This document shows, in pieces, positions 1-8,182 of a stretch of DNA of 22,896 nucleotides. This DNA is from an uncultured Parabacteroides sp. (GTDB lineage: Bacteria > Bacteroidota > Bacteroidia > Bacteroidales > Tannerellaceae): contig CAKVBA010000044.1 of assembly GCA_934725305.1 (NCBI GenBank), positions 1 to 22,896 of the forward strand. The letters are read 5' to 3'. The first letter of the stretch is position 1. Each line of letters begins with the position of its first letter. Made by a program: the position numbers and the translations under genes. Under the pieces are notes generated by a model. That model was not told the origin of the DNA. It was given only the letters and a program-made list of their open reading frames with translations, and ran no database searches.

Positions 1-22
1 GTGGAAGAGTAGGTAGCCGCCG
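1..22 (+). rRNA. rrf: 5S ribosomal RNA, 3' end only
   Basis: The first bases (GTGGAAGAGTAGGTAGCCGCC) resemble the 3' strand of a Bacteroidales 5S rRNA, with the usual GAGAGTAGGT-like core. They are followed immediately by an intrinsic terminator, as expected at the end of an rRNA operon. Only the last ~22 nt are in the window, so the call rests on a short motif plus context. Confidence 0.65.
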
Positions 23-34
23 TTTTAGTTAGAA

Positions 35-65
35 GGAGTCAGTCCGAAAGGGTTGACTCCTTTTT
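35..65 (+). terminator. Intrinsic terminator of the rRNA operon
   Basis: An 11-bp stem (arms 35-45 and 50-60, two G-U pairs) is closed by a GAAA tetraloop at 46-49 and followed by five T at 61-65. It lies directly after the 5S rRNA 3' end and separates the rRNA operon from fkp. Confidence 0.88.
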
Positions 66-119
66 GTGTGTATGGTAATAATGTATAGGAGTTTTCAGAA
101 TACATTAAAAAAGCTTTTT

Positions 120-151
120 CTTGTTCAATCGAGTAATAACGGCTATTTTTG
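120..151 (+). promoter_or_regulatory. Bacteroidota-type promoter of fkp
   Basis: The -7 box TATTTTTG at 144-151 matches TAnnTTTG exactly. A TTG at 121-123 lies 20 nt upstream, the usual -33 spacing. The leader would be roughly 50 nt, ending in AGAAAGGA directly before the fkp ATG. Confidence 0.6.
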
Positions 152-207
152 CTAGCATTTATAAATAGGATGTAACTTATAGAACTACATCATTATATCA
201 GAAAGGA

Positions 208-3045
208 ATGAAAAAGTTATTGTCTTTGCCTCCCAATTTGGTTGATTGTTTTCATGAGATCAGAGAGATTGATCATCAAGAATACTTTTGTACATCGGAT
301 CCGACAGGAGCCCGTTTGGGATCAGGCGGCGGAACTGCTTGGTTGTTGGAGTCGTGTCGAAAGCATGAGGCTCCACATGAGTCGTTTGATCAATGGCTGG
401 CCAAAGAGAAAAGAATATTACTTCATGCCGGTGGACAGAGTCGTCGTCTGCCCAGTTATGCTCCTTCGGGGAAGATATTGACGCCGGTGCCTGTGTTTCG
501 TTGGGCGCGTGGTCAGCAGCTCTCGCAAGATTTGTTGTCGTTGCAGTTGCCTCTCTATGAGCAGATCATGCAGAAGGCTCCAGAGTCGTTGCGCACACTT
601 ATTGCTAGCGGTGATGTTTATATTCGCAATAATCAGCCACTGCAGTCAATACCCGATGCAGATGTGGTTTGCTATGGATTATGGGTGGATCCGTTGTTGG
701 CGACTCATCATGGCGTGTTTTTGTCGGGCCGCAAGACATCCGACCGACTTGACTTTATGTTGCAAAAACCGTCGTTGGAGGATTTGGAGCAGCTCTCAGC
801 TTCTCATCTATTTCTGATGGATATCGGTATTTGGCTTTTGAGCGATCGTGCTGTGAAACTTTTGACAGAACGTTCTTGTGGCACTGATGGTCAATCTTTG
901 AAGATGTATGATCTTTATGCCGAGTTCGGTTTGTCGTTGGGTGCACATCCCCGTATTGTTGATAAAGAATTGAATGAATTGACTGTTGCTATATTGCCTC
1001 TTCCGGGTGGAGAGTTTTATCATTATGGTACCAGTACCGAGTTGATCTCGTCAACCATGGCAGTGCAGAATTTGGTGCGTGACCAGCGTGCCATTATGCA
1101 GCGAAAGGTAAAACCGCATCCTGCCATGTTTGTGCAGAATGCAGAAATACATCATCGTCTGACTGCTGCCAATTCCGAAGTCTGGATCGAGAATAGTTGT
1201 GTTGGAGAACAGTGGGCTTTGCATCATCGTCATATCATCACCGGGGTGCCTCGGAATGAGTGGCCGTTGCGGTTGCCGGCAGAAGCTTGTGTGGATGTTG
1301 TGCCGATGGGAGAGGCAGACTTTGTTGCCCGTCCATATGGATATGCCGATCTGTTTAAAGGAGATTTGACAGATGAAGCCACAACCTATATGGGACAGCC
1401 TGTGAAGCAGTGGGCTTTGGCGCGAGGCATTGAGCTGCCAGCTTGTTCTGACATTCAGAATGCACCGTTGTTCCCGGTTTGTCATACGGTAGAGGAATTG
1501 GGGTTTGTGATGCGTTGGATGATTTCGGAGCCACACCTTGAGAAGGGACGAGCTGTTTGGCTGTCTGCCGAGAAGTTGTCTGCCAATCAGATTTCAGATT
1601 GTGCCAATTTGCGCCGACTGTTCTGTCAGCGTTGTGCCTATCGTGATGCCAATTGGTCTATGTTGGCTCATAATCATGCTAAGAGTGTCTTTTACCAGCT
1701 TGATTTGGCCGATGCAGCCCGTGAGTTTGCCGTGCGTTCCATCGAGTTGCCGGCCTATCTGTCGGATGAAGCTCCACTGATGAAGCGTATTCACGACCGT
1801 ATGTTTCATGCCCGTGTGTCACAGTTGCAGGGAAAAGAATGGCAAGTCGATCAGCAGAAAGCTTTTGCCCTTTTGCGTGAGGGATTGATCGGATCTATCG
1901 CCGAGAAGAAACAATCGCCTCGTCTTAATGTCTTTCGGGATCAGATTGTCTGGAGCCGTAGCCCGGTTCGTATAGATTTGGCCGGAGGATGGACGGATAC
2001 GCCACCCTATTGTATGTATGCCGGAGGAAATGTTGTGAATGTGGCTATCGAATTGAACGGTCAACCGCCTTTGCAGGTCTATGTCAAGCCGTCACGAGAG
2101 TACAAAGTGATCATGCGTTCTATCGACTTGGGTGCCATGGAGGTTGTTTCAACGTGGGAAGAGTTGCGTGATTGCAATAAGGTAGGATCGCCTTTTTCCA
2201 TACCGAAGGCCGCTTTGATATTGGCCGGATTCGTCCCGGAGTTTGCTGCCGAACGCTATGCTTCGCTTGAAGAGCAGTTAAGAGCTTTGGGTTGTGGCCT
2301 TGAGATTACACTATTGGCAGCTATTCCTGCCGGATCGGGTTTGGGCACTAGCTCTATCTTAGCCGCAACGGTGCTGGGAGCTGTTTCGGACTTCTGTGGA
2401 CTGGCATGGGACAAGAGTGAGATCTGTAATCGCACATTGATACTTGAACAGCTGCTTACTACGGGTGGCGGGTGGCAAGATCAGTATGGAGGAGTGTTAC
2501 ATGGTTTGAAGTTGTTGCAGACGAGTGATGGATTTAATCAGATTCCACAGGTGCGTTGGTTGCCCGAATATCTCTTTACTGATGCTTCGTGTCGTCCATG
2601 TCACTTATTATATTATACAGGAATCACTCGCACGGCGAAAGACATCCTGGCTGAAATTGTTAGAGGAATGTTTCTAAACAGTGGAGTACATCTTAACCTG
2701 CTTGCCGGCATGAAAGAGCATGCACTTGAGATGTTTGAAACTATTCAGCATGGTGATTTTGAGCAGTATGGACGTTTGGTCGGTAAGACGTGGAAACAGA
2801 ATAAGGCATTGGACTCGGGAACAAATCCGCCGGCAGTAGAGGCTGTTATCGATCGTATAAAAGACTATGCCTTAGGATATAAATTGCCCGGAGCCGGAGG
2901 CGGTGGCTATCTCTATATTGTAGCGAAAGATCCAGAAGCGGCCTTGCGCATCCGTAAGACATTGATCGAATCTCCCCAGCATGCGAATGCTCGTTTTGTA
3001 GAGATGAATTTGTCTGATCATGGACTGCAAATCAGTCGGTCGTAG
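208..3045 (+). CDS. fkp: Bifunctional L-fucokinase / GDP-L-fucose pyrophosphorylase (Fkp)
   Basis: This cytoplasmic salvage enzyme phosphorylates L-fucose to fucose-1-phosphate and joins it to GTP, making GDP-fucose for capsule and surface glycoprotein fucosylation. The N-terminal half carries the nucleotidyltransferase signatures: LGSGGGTAWLLE at residues 37-48 and HAGGQSRRLPSYAPSGK at 73-89. The C-terminal third is a GHMP kinase: the sugar-binding SPVRIDLAGGWTDTP near 584, the phosphate loop PAGSGLGTSS near 707-716 and the GHMP C-terminal motif LPGAGGGGY near 893-901. The 945-aa length fits Fkp of Bacteroides fragilis (about 950 aa), so both halves appear complete. The ATG at 208 has AGAAAGGA just upstream and a good promoter ~60 nt before it. 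The gene seems monocistronic, since the next gene has its own promoter. Function is recognised by family motifs; no fucose utilisation genes are adjacent. Confidence 0.96.
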   Translation: MKKLLSLPPNLVDCFHEIREIDHQEYFCTSDPTGARLGSGGGTAWLLESCRKHEAPHESFDQWLAKEKRILLHAGGQSRRLPSYAPSGKILTPVPVFRWARGQQLSQDLLSLQLPLYEQIMQKAPESLRTLIASGDVYIRNNQPLQSIPDADVVCYGLWVDPLLATHHGVFLSGRKTSDRLDFMLQKPSLEDLEQLSASHLFLMDIGIWLLSDRAVKLLTERSCGTDGQSLKMYDLYAEFGLSLGAHPRIVDKELNELTVAILPLPGGEFYHYGTSTELISSTMAVQNLVRDQRAIMQRKVKPHPAMFVQNAEIHHRLTAANSEVWIENSCVGEQWALHHRHIITGVPRNEWPLRLPAEACVDVVPMGEADFVARPYGYADLFKGDLTDEATTYMGQPVKQWALARGIELPACSDIQNAPLFPVCHTVEELGFVMRWMISEPHLEKGRAVWLSAEKLSANQISDCANLRRLFCQRCAYRDANWSMLAHNHAKSVFYQLDLADAAREFAVRSIELPAYLSDEAPLMKRIHDRMFHARVSQLQGKEWQVDQQKAFALLREGLIGSIAEKKQSPRLNVFRDQIVWSRSPVRIDLAGGWTDTPPYCMYAGGNVVNVAIELNGQPPLQVYVKPSREYKVIMRSIDLGAMEVVSTWEELRDCNKVGSPFSIPKAALILAGFVPEFAAERYASLEEQLRALGCGLEITLLAAIPAGSGLGTSSILAATVLGAVSDFCGLAWDKSEICNRTLILEQLLTTGGGWQDQYGGVLHGLKLLQTSDGFNQIPQVRWLPEYLFTDASCRPCHLLYYTGITRTAKDILAEIVRGMFLNSGVHLNLLAGMKEHALEMFETIQHGDFEQYGRLVGKTWKQNKALDSGTNPPAVEAVIDRIKDYALGYKLPGAGGGGYLYIVAKDPEAALRIRKTLIESPQHANARFVEMNLSDHGLQISRS

Positions 3046-3102
3046 GTGATAGAATCGTTCTTTAGTCAAAAATTGTTGTAAATTGGAATATATTAGGTTG
3101 TT

Positions 3103-3141
3103 TTTGGAACATTCGATATATACCAATCTGTTATACTTTTG
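3103..3141 (+). promoter_or_regulatory. Bacteroidota-type promoter of the DUF5686 gene
   Basis: The -7 box TACTTTTG at 3134-3141 is an exact TAnnTTTG match, about 27 nt before the start codon. A TTTG at 3103-3106 is present, but its 27-nt spacing is longer than the usual 19-21. ATACCAATCT lies just upstream of the -7 box and recurs before the 7619 gene. Confidence 0.6.
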
Positions 3142-3167
3142 CAAAGTCAAAAAGAGTTGAGGTTGTG

Positions 3168-5732
3168 ATGTTTAAAAAGTTAGTATTATTTTTTGTGATG
3201 CTGGTATTTGCTTTGGGAGCAAAGGGCCAGAATTTGGTGATTAAAGGTATAGTGCGAGATTCTGTAACGGCCGAGCCGTTGCCTTATGTGTCTGTTTTAC
3301 TGAAAGGTACGACTATTGGTACGACGACAGATGCTGATGGTGGTTTTTATCTTACCACCTCTTCAAAGGCGCGTGAGGTTGAGATTTCTTATCTGGGTTA
3401 TGTTACTAAAACTCTGAATGTTTCGCCGGGGCGTAAGTTTAACTTCACTGTTGAGTTGGTTCCCACAAGTATTAATCTGAATGAAGTGGTTGTTAAGCCA
3501 AAGAAGGAAAAATACTCGAAGAAGGAGAATCCAGCTGTTATTTTTGTGAAGAAGGTGATAGCCAACCGTGAGAGCAACGATCCCCGTAACCATGACTATT
3601 TCAGTTATGATCAATATGAGAAGATGGTGTTTGCCATGAACGACTTCCAGCCCAAGCAACGTAAAGAAGGAAAGCCTGGTAAGTTCGATTTCCTGGTTGA
3701 TTATATAGATACATTGGATATGGGCCGAACTATTCTGCCGGTTTCGGAAAAGGAGAAGGTAGAATCAGTCTATTATCGTAAGGATCCGAAGAGTGAAAAA
3801 CGCTTGATTAAAGGAGCAAAATCGGCTGGTGTCGATGAAATCTTCTCTCGTGATGGTATCCAGCAGTTCCTGAACGAGGTGTTTCGCGAGGTAAACATTT
3901 TCCAGAACGATATTCCTCTGTTCCTGAATCGTTTCGTCAGTCCGTTGTCAACGATGGGACCGAACTATTATAAATATTATCTGTTAGACACCTTGGAGGT
4001 GAATGGTCGTAAGACGGTCGATCTGGGTTTTGTGCCTTTCAATTCAGAGAGCTGGGGATTTACCGGTCATCTTTATGTGGCACTCGATTCTACCTTCTTC
4101 GTAGAGCGTGTTCGCTTGAATGTGCCGAAAGATATCAACCTGAACTTTGTGGGAGGTATGACGATTGAGCAGACTTTTGCCCGGGAGCCGGATGGTACAC
4201 GTATCATTACGAAAGATGATATCAATGTTGACTTCAAGCTTTCTCAGAAGTCGAAGGGTATGTATGCACGACGACTTAATATTTATAGTAACCATTCATT
4301 TGAAAAGCCAGAGTCTGATCAACTGACTCTGTTTGAAGAGAGCGCACCGGTCATCACCGTGAAGGAGGCTTATCGTCAGAATGAAGACTTCTGGACTATC
4401 AATCGTCCGGAGGCAGCCGGTGTGCGAAAGCAGAATTCAGTCGAAAAGTTGATGGCTCGTCTGCGTTCAGTGCCCGTCTTCTATGTTACGGAAAAGGTGG
4501 TTTCTATCTTGGTGTCGGGTTATATTCCTACCAACAAAGATCCGTTGAAGAGCAAGTTTGAGTTTGGCCCGATGAATACAACGGTCAGTGGTAATGCGCT
4601 GGAAGGTGCTCGTTTCCGTGTGGGTGGAACCACCACAACAGCCTTTAGTAAGCGCCTGTTTATTGACGGTTATACCGCATACGGTACGAAGGATAAGAAG
4701 TTGAAGTATGATGCGCTGGTTGAATATTCTTTCAATGACAAGAAGGAATACCGTAAAGAGTTTCCGGTTCATTCAGTGCGTGCCGAATATAGTTACGATG
4801 TCAATCAGTTGGGTCAGCAGTATATGTACACCAGCAAGGATAACATCTTCTTGGCATGGAAACGACAGCAAGACTCTCGTATCACCTATATGCGTAAGGC
4901 AGAGTTGGCTTATTACAACGAACAGTACAATGGATTGGGCTATGGCGCTTCTGTGCGAAACAAGCAAGAGACAGCCACCAGCTATGTAGGTTTTAACCGT
5001 ATCGGTCCTGACAAGGAGTTGACACCGATTAGAGACTATATGGCTTCGGAAGTCGAGTTTAAGCTGCGTTATGCACCGAATGAAAAGTTCTATCAGACGC
5101 GTAACTTCCGTTATCCGATCACCTTTGATGCACCGGTGTTAACGTTGAGCCATACCATGTCGTTTGATGGCGTTTTAGGTTCAGATTACACTTATCACCG
5201 TACAGAGTTGGGTCTTCAGAAGCGTTTCTGGTTTTCAGCTTTTGGCTATGTCGATTTGATTGTAAAGGGAGGAAAGGTGTGGAACAAGGTTCCTTATCCG
5301 TTGTTGATTATTCCGAATGCCAACTTGTCTTACACCGTTCAGCCGGAGTCTTATACCTGTATGAATGCGATGGAATTCTTGAATGACGAGTATGCTTCTT
5401 GGGATTTTACCTACTATATGAATGGAGCGTTGTTTAACCGCATCCCGTTGTTGAAGAAGACTAAATGGCGCGAAGTGTTGTCGTTCCGTGGTTTGTTTGG
5501 TCATTTGTCGGATAAGAATAATCCGACTATCGAAGGCGATCATGAAGGTTTGTTCCTATTCCCGAACGGTTCGTATGTAATGGATAAGAAGACTCCTTAT
5601 ATGGAAGTCGGTGTCGGTGTAGAGAACATCTTCAAGTTCCTGCGTCTCGACTATGTATGGCGTCTTACTTATCGTGATCATCCCGATATTCAGACTAAGG
5701 GTGTTCGCTTCTCAATGCACTTGACTTTTTAA
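3168..5732 (+). CDS. DUF5686 outer-membrane protein with CarboxypepD_reg-like domain
   Basis: An exported protein, probably inserted in the outer membrane; its biochemical role is unknown. Residues 1-20 form a signal peptide (MFKKLVLFFVMLVFALGAKG, cleavage near GQ/N). A carboxypeptidase-regulatory-like beta-sandwich follows at about 24-105 (IKGIVRDSVTAEPLPYVSVL, then STNADG-like TTDADGGFYL), the plug-like N-terminal module common in TonB-dependent proteins. The remaining ~730 residues match the DUF5686 family, rich in alternating aromatic/polar strands and ending RFSMHLTF with a terminal Phe, as in outer-membrane beta-barrels. A GTG at 3165 is also in frame, but the ATG at 3168 is better placed: TGAGG at 3158-3162 then lies 5 nt away. 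An intrinsic terminator at 5764 ends this single-gene unit. No TonB-box or SusD partner is seen. Confidence 0.88.
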   Translation: MFKKLVLFFVMLVFALGAKGQNLVIKGIVRDSVTAEPLPYVSVLLKGTTIGTTTDADGGFYLTTSSKAREVEISYLGYVTKTLNVSPGRKFNFTVELVPTSINLNEVVVKPKKEKYSKKENPAVIFVKKVIANRESNDPRNHDYFSYDQYEKMVFAMNDFQPKQRKEGKPGKFDFLVDYIDTLDMGRTILPVSEKEKVESVYYRKDPKSEKRLIKGAKSAGVDEIFSRDGIQQFLNEVFREVNIFQNDIPLFLNRFVSPLSTMGPNYYKYYLLDTLEVNGRKTVDLGFVPFNSESWGFTGHLYVALDSTFFVERVRLNVPKDINLNFVGGMTIEQTFAREPDGTRIITKDDINVDFKLSQKSKGMYARRLNIYSNHSFEKPESDQLTLFEESAPVITVKEAYRQNEDFWTINRPEAAGVRKQNSVEKLMARLRSVPVFYVTEKVVSILVSGYIPTNKDPLKSKFEFGPMNTTVSGNALEGARFRVGGTTTTAFSKRLFIDGYTAYGTKDKKLKYDALVEYSFNDKKEYRKEFPVHSVRAEYSYDVNQLGQQYMYTSKDNIFLAWKRQQDSRITYMRKAELAYYNEQYNGLGYGASVRNKQETATSYVGFNRIGPDKELTPIRDYMASEVEFKLRYAPNEKFYQTRNFRYPITFDAPVLTLSHTMSFDGVLGSDYTYHRTELGLQKRFWFSAFGYVDLIVKGGKVWNKVPYPLLIIPNANLSYTVQPESYTCMNAMEFLNDEYASWDFTYYMNGALFNRIPLLKKTKWREVLSFRGLFGHLSDKNNPTIEGDHEGLFLFPNGSYVMDKKTPYMEVGVGVENIFKFLRLDYVWRLTYRDHPDIQTKGVRFSMHLTF

Positions 5733-5763
5733 AACTCACTTCATATTCATTTTTGACAATCAT

Positions 5764-5798
5764 GAGAGTGTATCGTAATCAGCGATGCACTCTCTTTT
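5764..5798 (+). terminator. Intrinsic terminator after the DUF5686 gene
   Basis: A 12-bp stem (5764-5775 with 5783-5794, one G-U pair) with a 7-nt loop is followed by TTTTG. There is no T-run on the minus-strand side, so it serves the plus-strand gene and not the convergent nuclease gene. Confidence 0.85.
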
Positions 5799-5848
5799 GT
5801 TTGACTAGCATGTATGTGGGTGATAATATATTAATCATGGAATAATAT

Positions 5849-6832
5849 TTACAACATCTCTATCTCTTCTGCGGAAAGTCCTGTTACTTGTGAGATAATA
5901 TCCGACGCAATACAAAGGGCTTTCATCTTACGGGCATTCTCCAGATTCTTTAGTCTTTCGCCTTCCTCTTTTCCTTTTTCCATGCCTTCTATTAGCCCTT
6001 CAGCTCGGCCTTCCTCTAAACCTTTGGCCAAACCGGCCATCATGCCCTCACGATGGGCCGTATCTACCACATCATTCTGAATCATAATGTTACTCAAATG
6101 GCGTTCATAGGCCATACGGTCTGCCTTCGACATCGAATAGAGTTTCAGCTTCTCACGTGCCTCACTCAGTCCGGGCGCTTTCGTATGAGGATCGATCTTA
6201 CCATCCTTCAGATAGCGGACCCACTCTTCCAATGGTGTAACGGCCACTTTGTTGAACTCGTTTACGCGAATCAGGATATATTCCGGGAAGATCTCAGCCG
6301 GATAACGGCTGATCAGTGCGCCCTCTTGCTTGGCGTTCAGCAACAGACGGTCGTGAGTATGCACGCCCACAAACTGGTTACAGCCATGATAGAGATAGTC
6401 ATTGCCCTGACCCAAATCAAAATAGAGAATGCTGATGGAATAGACCTTCTTTACCTTATAATAGGTGTCGCCCAAAGAGATGTGTTCGGTAATGGCTTTG
6501 GCCACTCCATACAGAATGCGTTCCAGAAAATGGGCTTCTCGTGTGTTTTGGATCTCGATGATAATAATCTCGCCCTTGCTGTTCAACGCTTTGATATCGA
6601 CACGATTATACTTATCGTCCATCGTCTGCTGATTTCCTTCGCTTTCCAATATCTCGGAAACGGTGATCTTCTCACCCAAGAACACCGTAAGAAAACCCTC
6701 CAGCACATCGAAGTTCGCCTTCTGACGCAACAGCCGCTTAATGGCCCAGTCAAATCGGATATATCTATCTTCCAGATCTTCCATATAATCCACGTTTTTT
6801 GTTTCTTTCTTCTTTTCCGCTTTTTCCTTCAT
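5849..6832 (-). CDS. Rpn-family PD-(D/E)XK nuclease / putative transposase
   Basis: Resembles the Rpn/TIGR01784 family (recombination-promoting nuclease, PDDEXK_2), DNA endonucleases related to transposases. The family signature is visible: RFDWAIKRLL at residues 26-35, then VDIKALNSKGEIIIIEIQ at 78-95, giving the catalytic Asp79, Glu93 and Gln95 (the D-x13-E-x-Q variant). The C-terminal third has a degenerate Glu/Gly/Lys repeat (LAKGLEEGRAEGLIEGMEKG, about 268-287), the low-complexity tail typical of these proteins. At 327 aa it is full length. The start is the ATG at 6832; a -7 box (TATCTTTG, 6868-6861 on the minus strand) lies 28 nt before it. The gene stands alone, with repeat element A immediately upstream in the same sense. 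Rpn proteins are usually scattered in many copies, and some act in phage defence; which role applies here is unknown. Confidence 0.88.
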   Translation of the reverse strand: MKEKAEKKKETKNVDYMEDLEDRYIRFDWAIKRLLRQKANFDVLEGFLTVFLGEKITVSEILESEGNQQTMDDKYNRVDIKALNSKGEIIIIEIQNTREAHFLERILYGVAKAITEHISLGDTYYKVKKVYSISILYFDLGQGNDYLYHGCNQFVGVHTHDRLLLNAKQEGALISRYPAEIFPEYILIRVNEFNKVAVTPLEEWVRYLKDGKIDPHTKAPGLSEAREKLKLYSMSKADRMAYERHLSNIMIQNDVVDTAHREGMMAGLAKGLEEGRAEGLIEGMEKGKEEGERLKNLENARKMKALCIASDIISQVTGLSAEEIEML

Positions 6833-6860
6833 AGCTTTCGTGTTAATTGGTTAATATGTA

Positions 6861-6868
6861 CAAAGATA
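6861..6868 (-). promoter_or_regulatory. -7 box for the Rpn-family gene
   Basis: Read on the minus strand, TATCTTTG matches TAnnTTTG exactly, 28 nt before the ATG. No clear TTTG lies at the expected -33 position. Confidence 0.5.
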
Positions 6869-6947
6869 GTATTTCAAAGACAATTCCCCTCGTAAAAAGA
6901 GGAGAATCGTGTTTTTTTACCCACGACACTATTCCCCAATACAAAGG

Positions 6948-7266
6948 TTATTGTATTTTATTAAAGTCCATTTTTGCTAAAAACGAGAGACAAAACCATC
7001 AGGAATGCTGACGATTCCGGCGGAATTGACGGACAAGTCCGCTTCGGCATAAACACCCTTTAAAAACAGGATTTTAGCTCTCTTTCAAGGGTCTATAGAG
7101 TTTTTGAAAAAAGGGTATAGACTTTTCAGAAAAAGTCTAGGGACTTTTTTGAAAATGGGTAGGCACTCCGTTTGAATTGAGTAGGCACCCAATTTCCGAA
7201 AATAAACTACTCCATTTTGATAGGATAAACAGCCTCTTGTCTGCGTGTTTACTTATTGTATTTTTG
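6948..7266 (-). repeat. Element A: inverted relative of element B, with an 8-unit 22-bp array
   Basis: On the minus strand this ~319-bp stretch aligns end to end with 20922-21263. It contains eight consecutive 22-bp units (7063-7238). On the plus strand, unit cores start at 7231 (AGCCTCTT), 7209 (ACTCCATT), 7187 (ACCCAATT), 7165 (ACTCCGTT), 7143 (ACTTTTTT), 7121 (ACTTTTCA) and 7099 (AGTTTTTG), always exactly 22 bp apart. TTATTGTATTTTA (6948-6960) and TTATTGTATTTTT (7253-7265) form near-perfect direct repeats at the edges, though weak homology runs ~20 bp past the higher-coordinate end. Two small hairpins (7029-7042 and 7055-7072) are conserved in element B. No transposase lies inside. Nature unknown: a non-autonomous element, a structured RNA or a protein-binding array. 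Confidence 0.85.
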
Positions 7267-7583
7267 TCGTTAATAAATACATTTGTCCCCTTTGTATAGA
7301 AAATAAACCAAAACAAATAGGGGAACACGAACAGGAGACACACAAGAATTGAAATCTAATGACTGAATTGGATTAAATGATTGGAATAGCAAAACTCTTC
7401 GATGAAAACTTTTGGGAGGCGCAATGACGAAGTCAGGGCGGATGCCACATTTATTGACGGTATGTCAAAACTCGCAAATAGTAACGCCATGGACTCTAAT
7501 AGTAACGCCTGGGTAAAAGCTTTTCGGTTGCGGTCTGTTTCATAATTTTAATTGATCAATAGGTCATACCAATCTTTTTTTTA
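7267..7583. other. Gene-poor gap between element A and the exonuclease promoter
   Basis: No convincing gene. A 47-codon open frame (7402-7545) with an in-frame 12-bp direct repeat is listed separately. The rest is AT-rich without clear hairpins or terminators. Confidence 0.5.
7402..7545 (+). CDS. Possible small ORF or gene remnant, 47 aa
   Basis: An ATG at 7402 opens a 47-aa frame (begins MKTFGRRNDEVRADATFIDG, ends AWVKAFRLRSVS) with no recognisable family. A 12-bp repeat, AATAGTAACGCC at 7477-7488 and 7498-7509, recurs at 21 bp. This is a multiple of three, so it yields an NSNA repeat in the peptide. That periodicity is the only hint of coding. There is no Shine-Dalgarno sequence or promoter. 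It may equally be non-coding DNA or the 3' remnant of a lost gene. Confidence 0.2.
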   Translation: MKTFGRRNDEVRADATFIDGMSKLANSNAMDSNSNAWVKAFRLRSVS

Positions 7584-7591
7584 TACTTTTG
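7584..7591 (+). promoter_or_regulatory. -7 box for the exonuclease-amidase pair
   Basis: TACTTTTG matches TAnnTTTG exactly and is followed by C, with the coding ATG 28 nt downstream. It is preceded by ATACCAATCT (7566-7575), as in the promoter at 3134. No TTTG stands at the standard -33 distance. Confidence 0.55.
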
Positions 7592-7618
7592 CCTAGATAA
7601 CAACAATAAGATGTTTTT

Positions 7619-8182
7619 ATGAAAATATTATTCTTCGACCTGGAAACAACCGGGATTAAATATTGGCGCAACGGAATCCACCAGATCAGCGGTGAAGTGG
7701 TGATTGATGGAGTGAGTATGGAATCTTTCAACTTCAATGTATGTCCCAATCCCGAATGTACCATAGAAGAAGAGGCCTTGAAGATCTGCCATGTGACGCG
7801 CGAACAGATTATGCAGTATCCTCCTATGCACGATGTCTATCAGCAGTTTGTCGCTATCTTGTCGAAGTATGTCGATAAGTATGACAAACAGGATAAGTTC
7901 TTCTTGGTGGGCTACAACAACTCTTCGTTTGACAATCTTTTTCTAAAGGCCTTTTTTGTACAGAATGGCGACAGCTATTTTTACTCTTGGTTTTGGGTAA
8001 ACTCTATTGATGTGATGGTGTTGGCCTCTCAACACCTGATAGAACAACGTGCAAGCATGACCGACTTTAAGCAAGAGACGGTGGCACGCACGCTGGGCAT
8101 CGAGATTGTTCCCGAAAAGCTGCATGATGCATCGTACGACATACAGCTGACCAAAGCTATCTATTATAAATTGACAAAATAA
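7619..8182 (+). CDS. DEDDh-family 3'-5' exonuclease (DnaQ-like)
   Basis: A 187-aa single-domain exonuclease fold. Exo I is FFDLETTG (residues 5-12) with the metal ligands Asp7 and Glu9. Exo II is the YNNSSFDNLF stretch near residues 100-109, with its Asp. Exo III is HDASYDIQLT, His168 and Asp173 in the H-x4-D spacing of the DEDDh class. It probably trims DNA or RNA 3' ends in the cytoplasm; the substrate cannot be told from sequence. An out-of-frame ATG at 7611 opens only a three-codon frame. The ATG at 7619 is the one that preserves Exo I. The stop codon overlaps the next start by one base (TAATG at 8180), so translation is likely coupled to the amidase gene. Confidence 0.88.
   Translation: MKILFFDLETTGIKYWRNGIHQISGEVVIDGVSMESFNFNVCPNPECTIEEEALKICHVTREQIMQYPPMHDVYQQFVAILSKYVDKYDKQDKFFLVGYNNSSFDNLFLKAFFVQNGDSYFYSWFWVNSIDVMVLASQHLIEQRASMTDFKQETVARTLGIEIVPEKLHDASYDIQLTKAIYYKLTK

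Noticed and set aside
6053..6895. 280-codon plus-strand frame
   Set aside because: Antisense shadow of the well-supported Rpn-family gene, with no recognisable domain.
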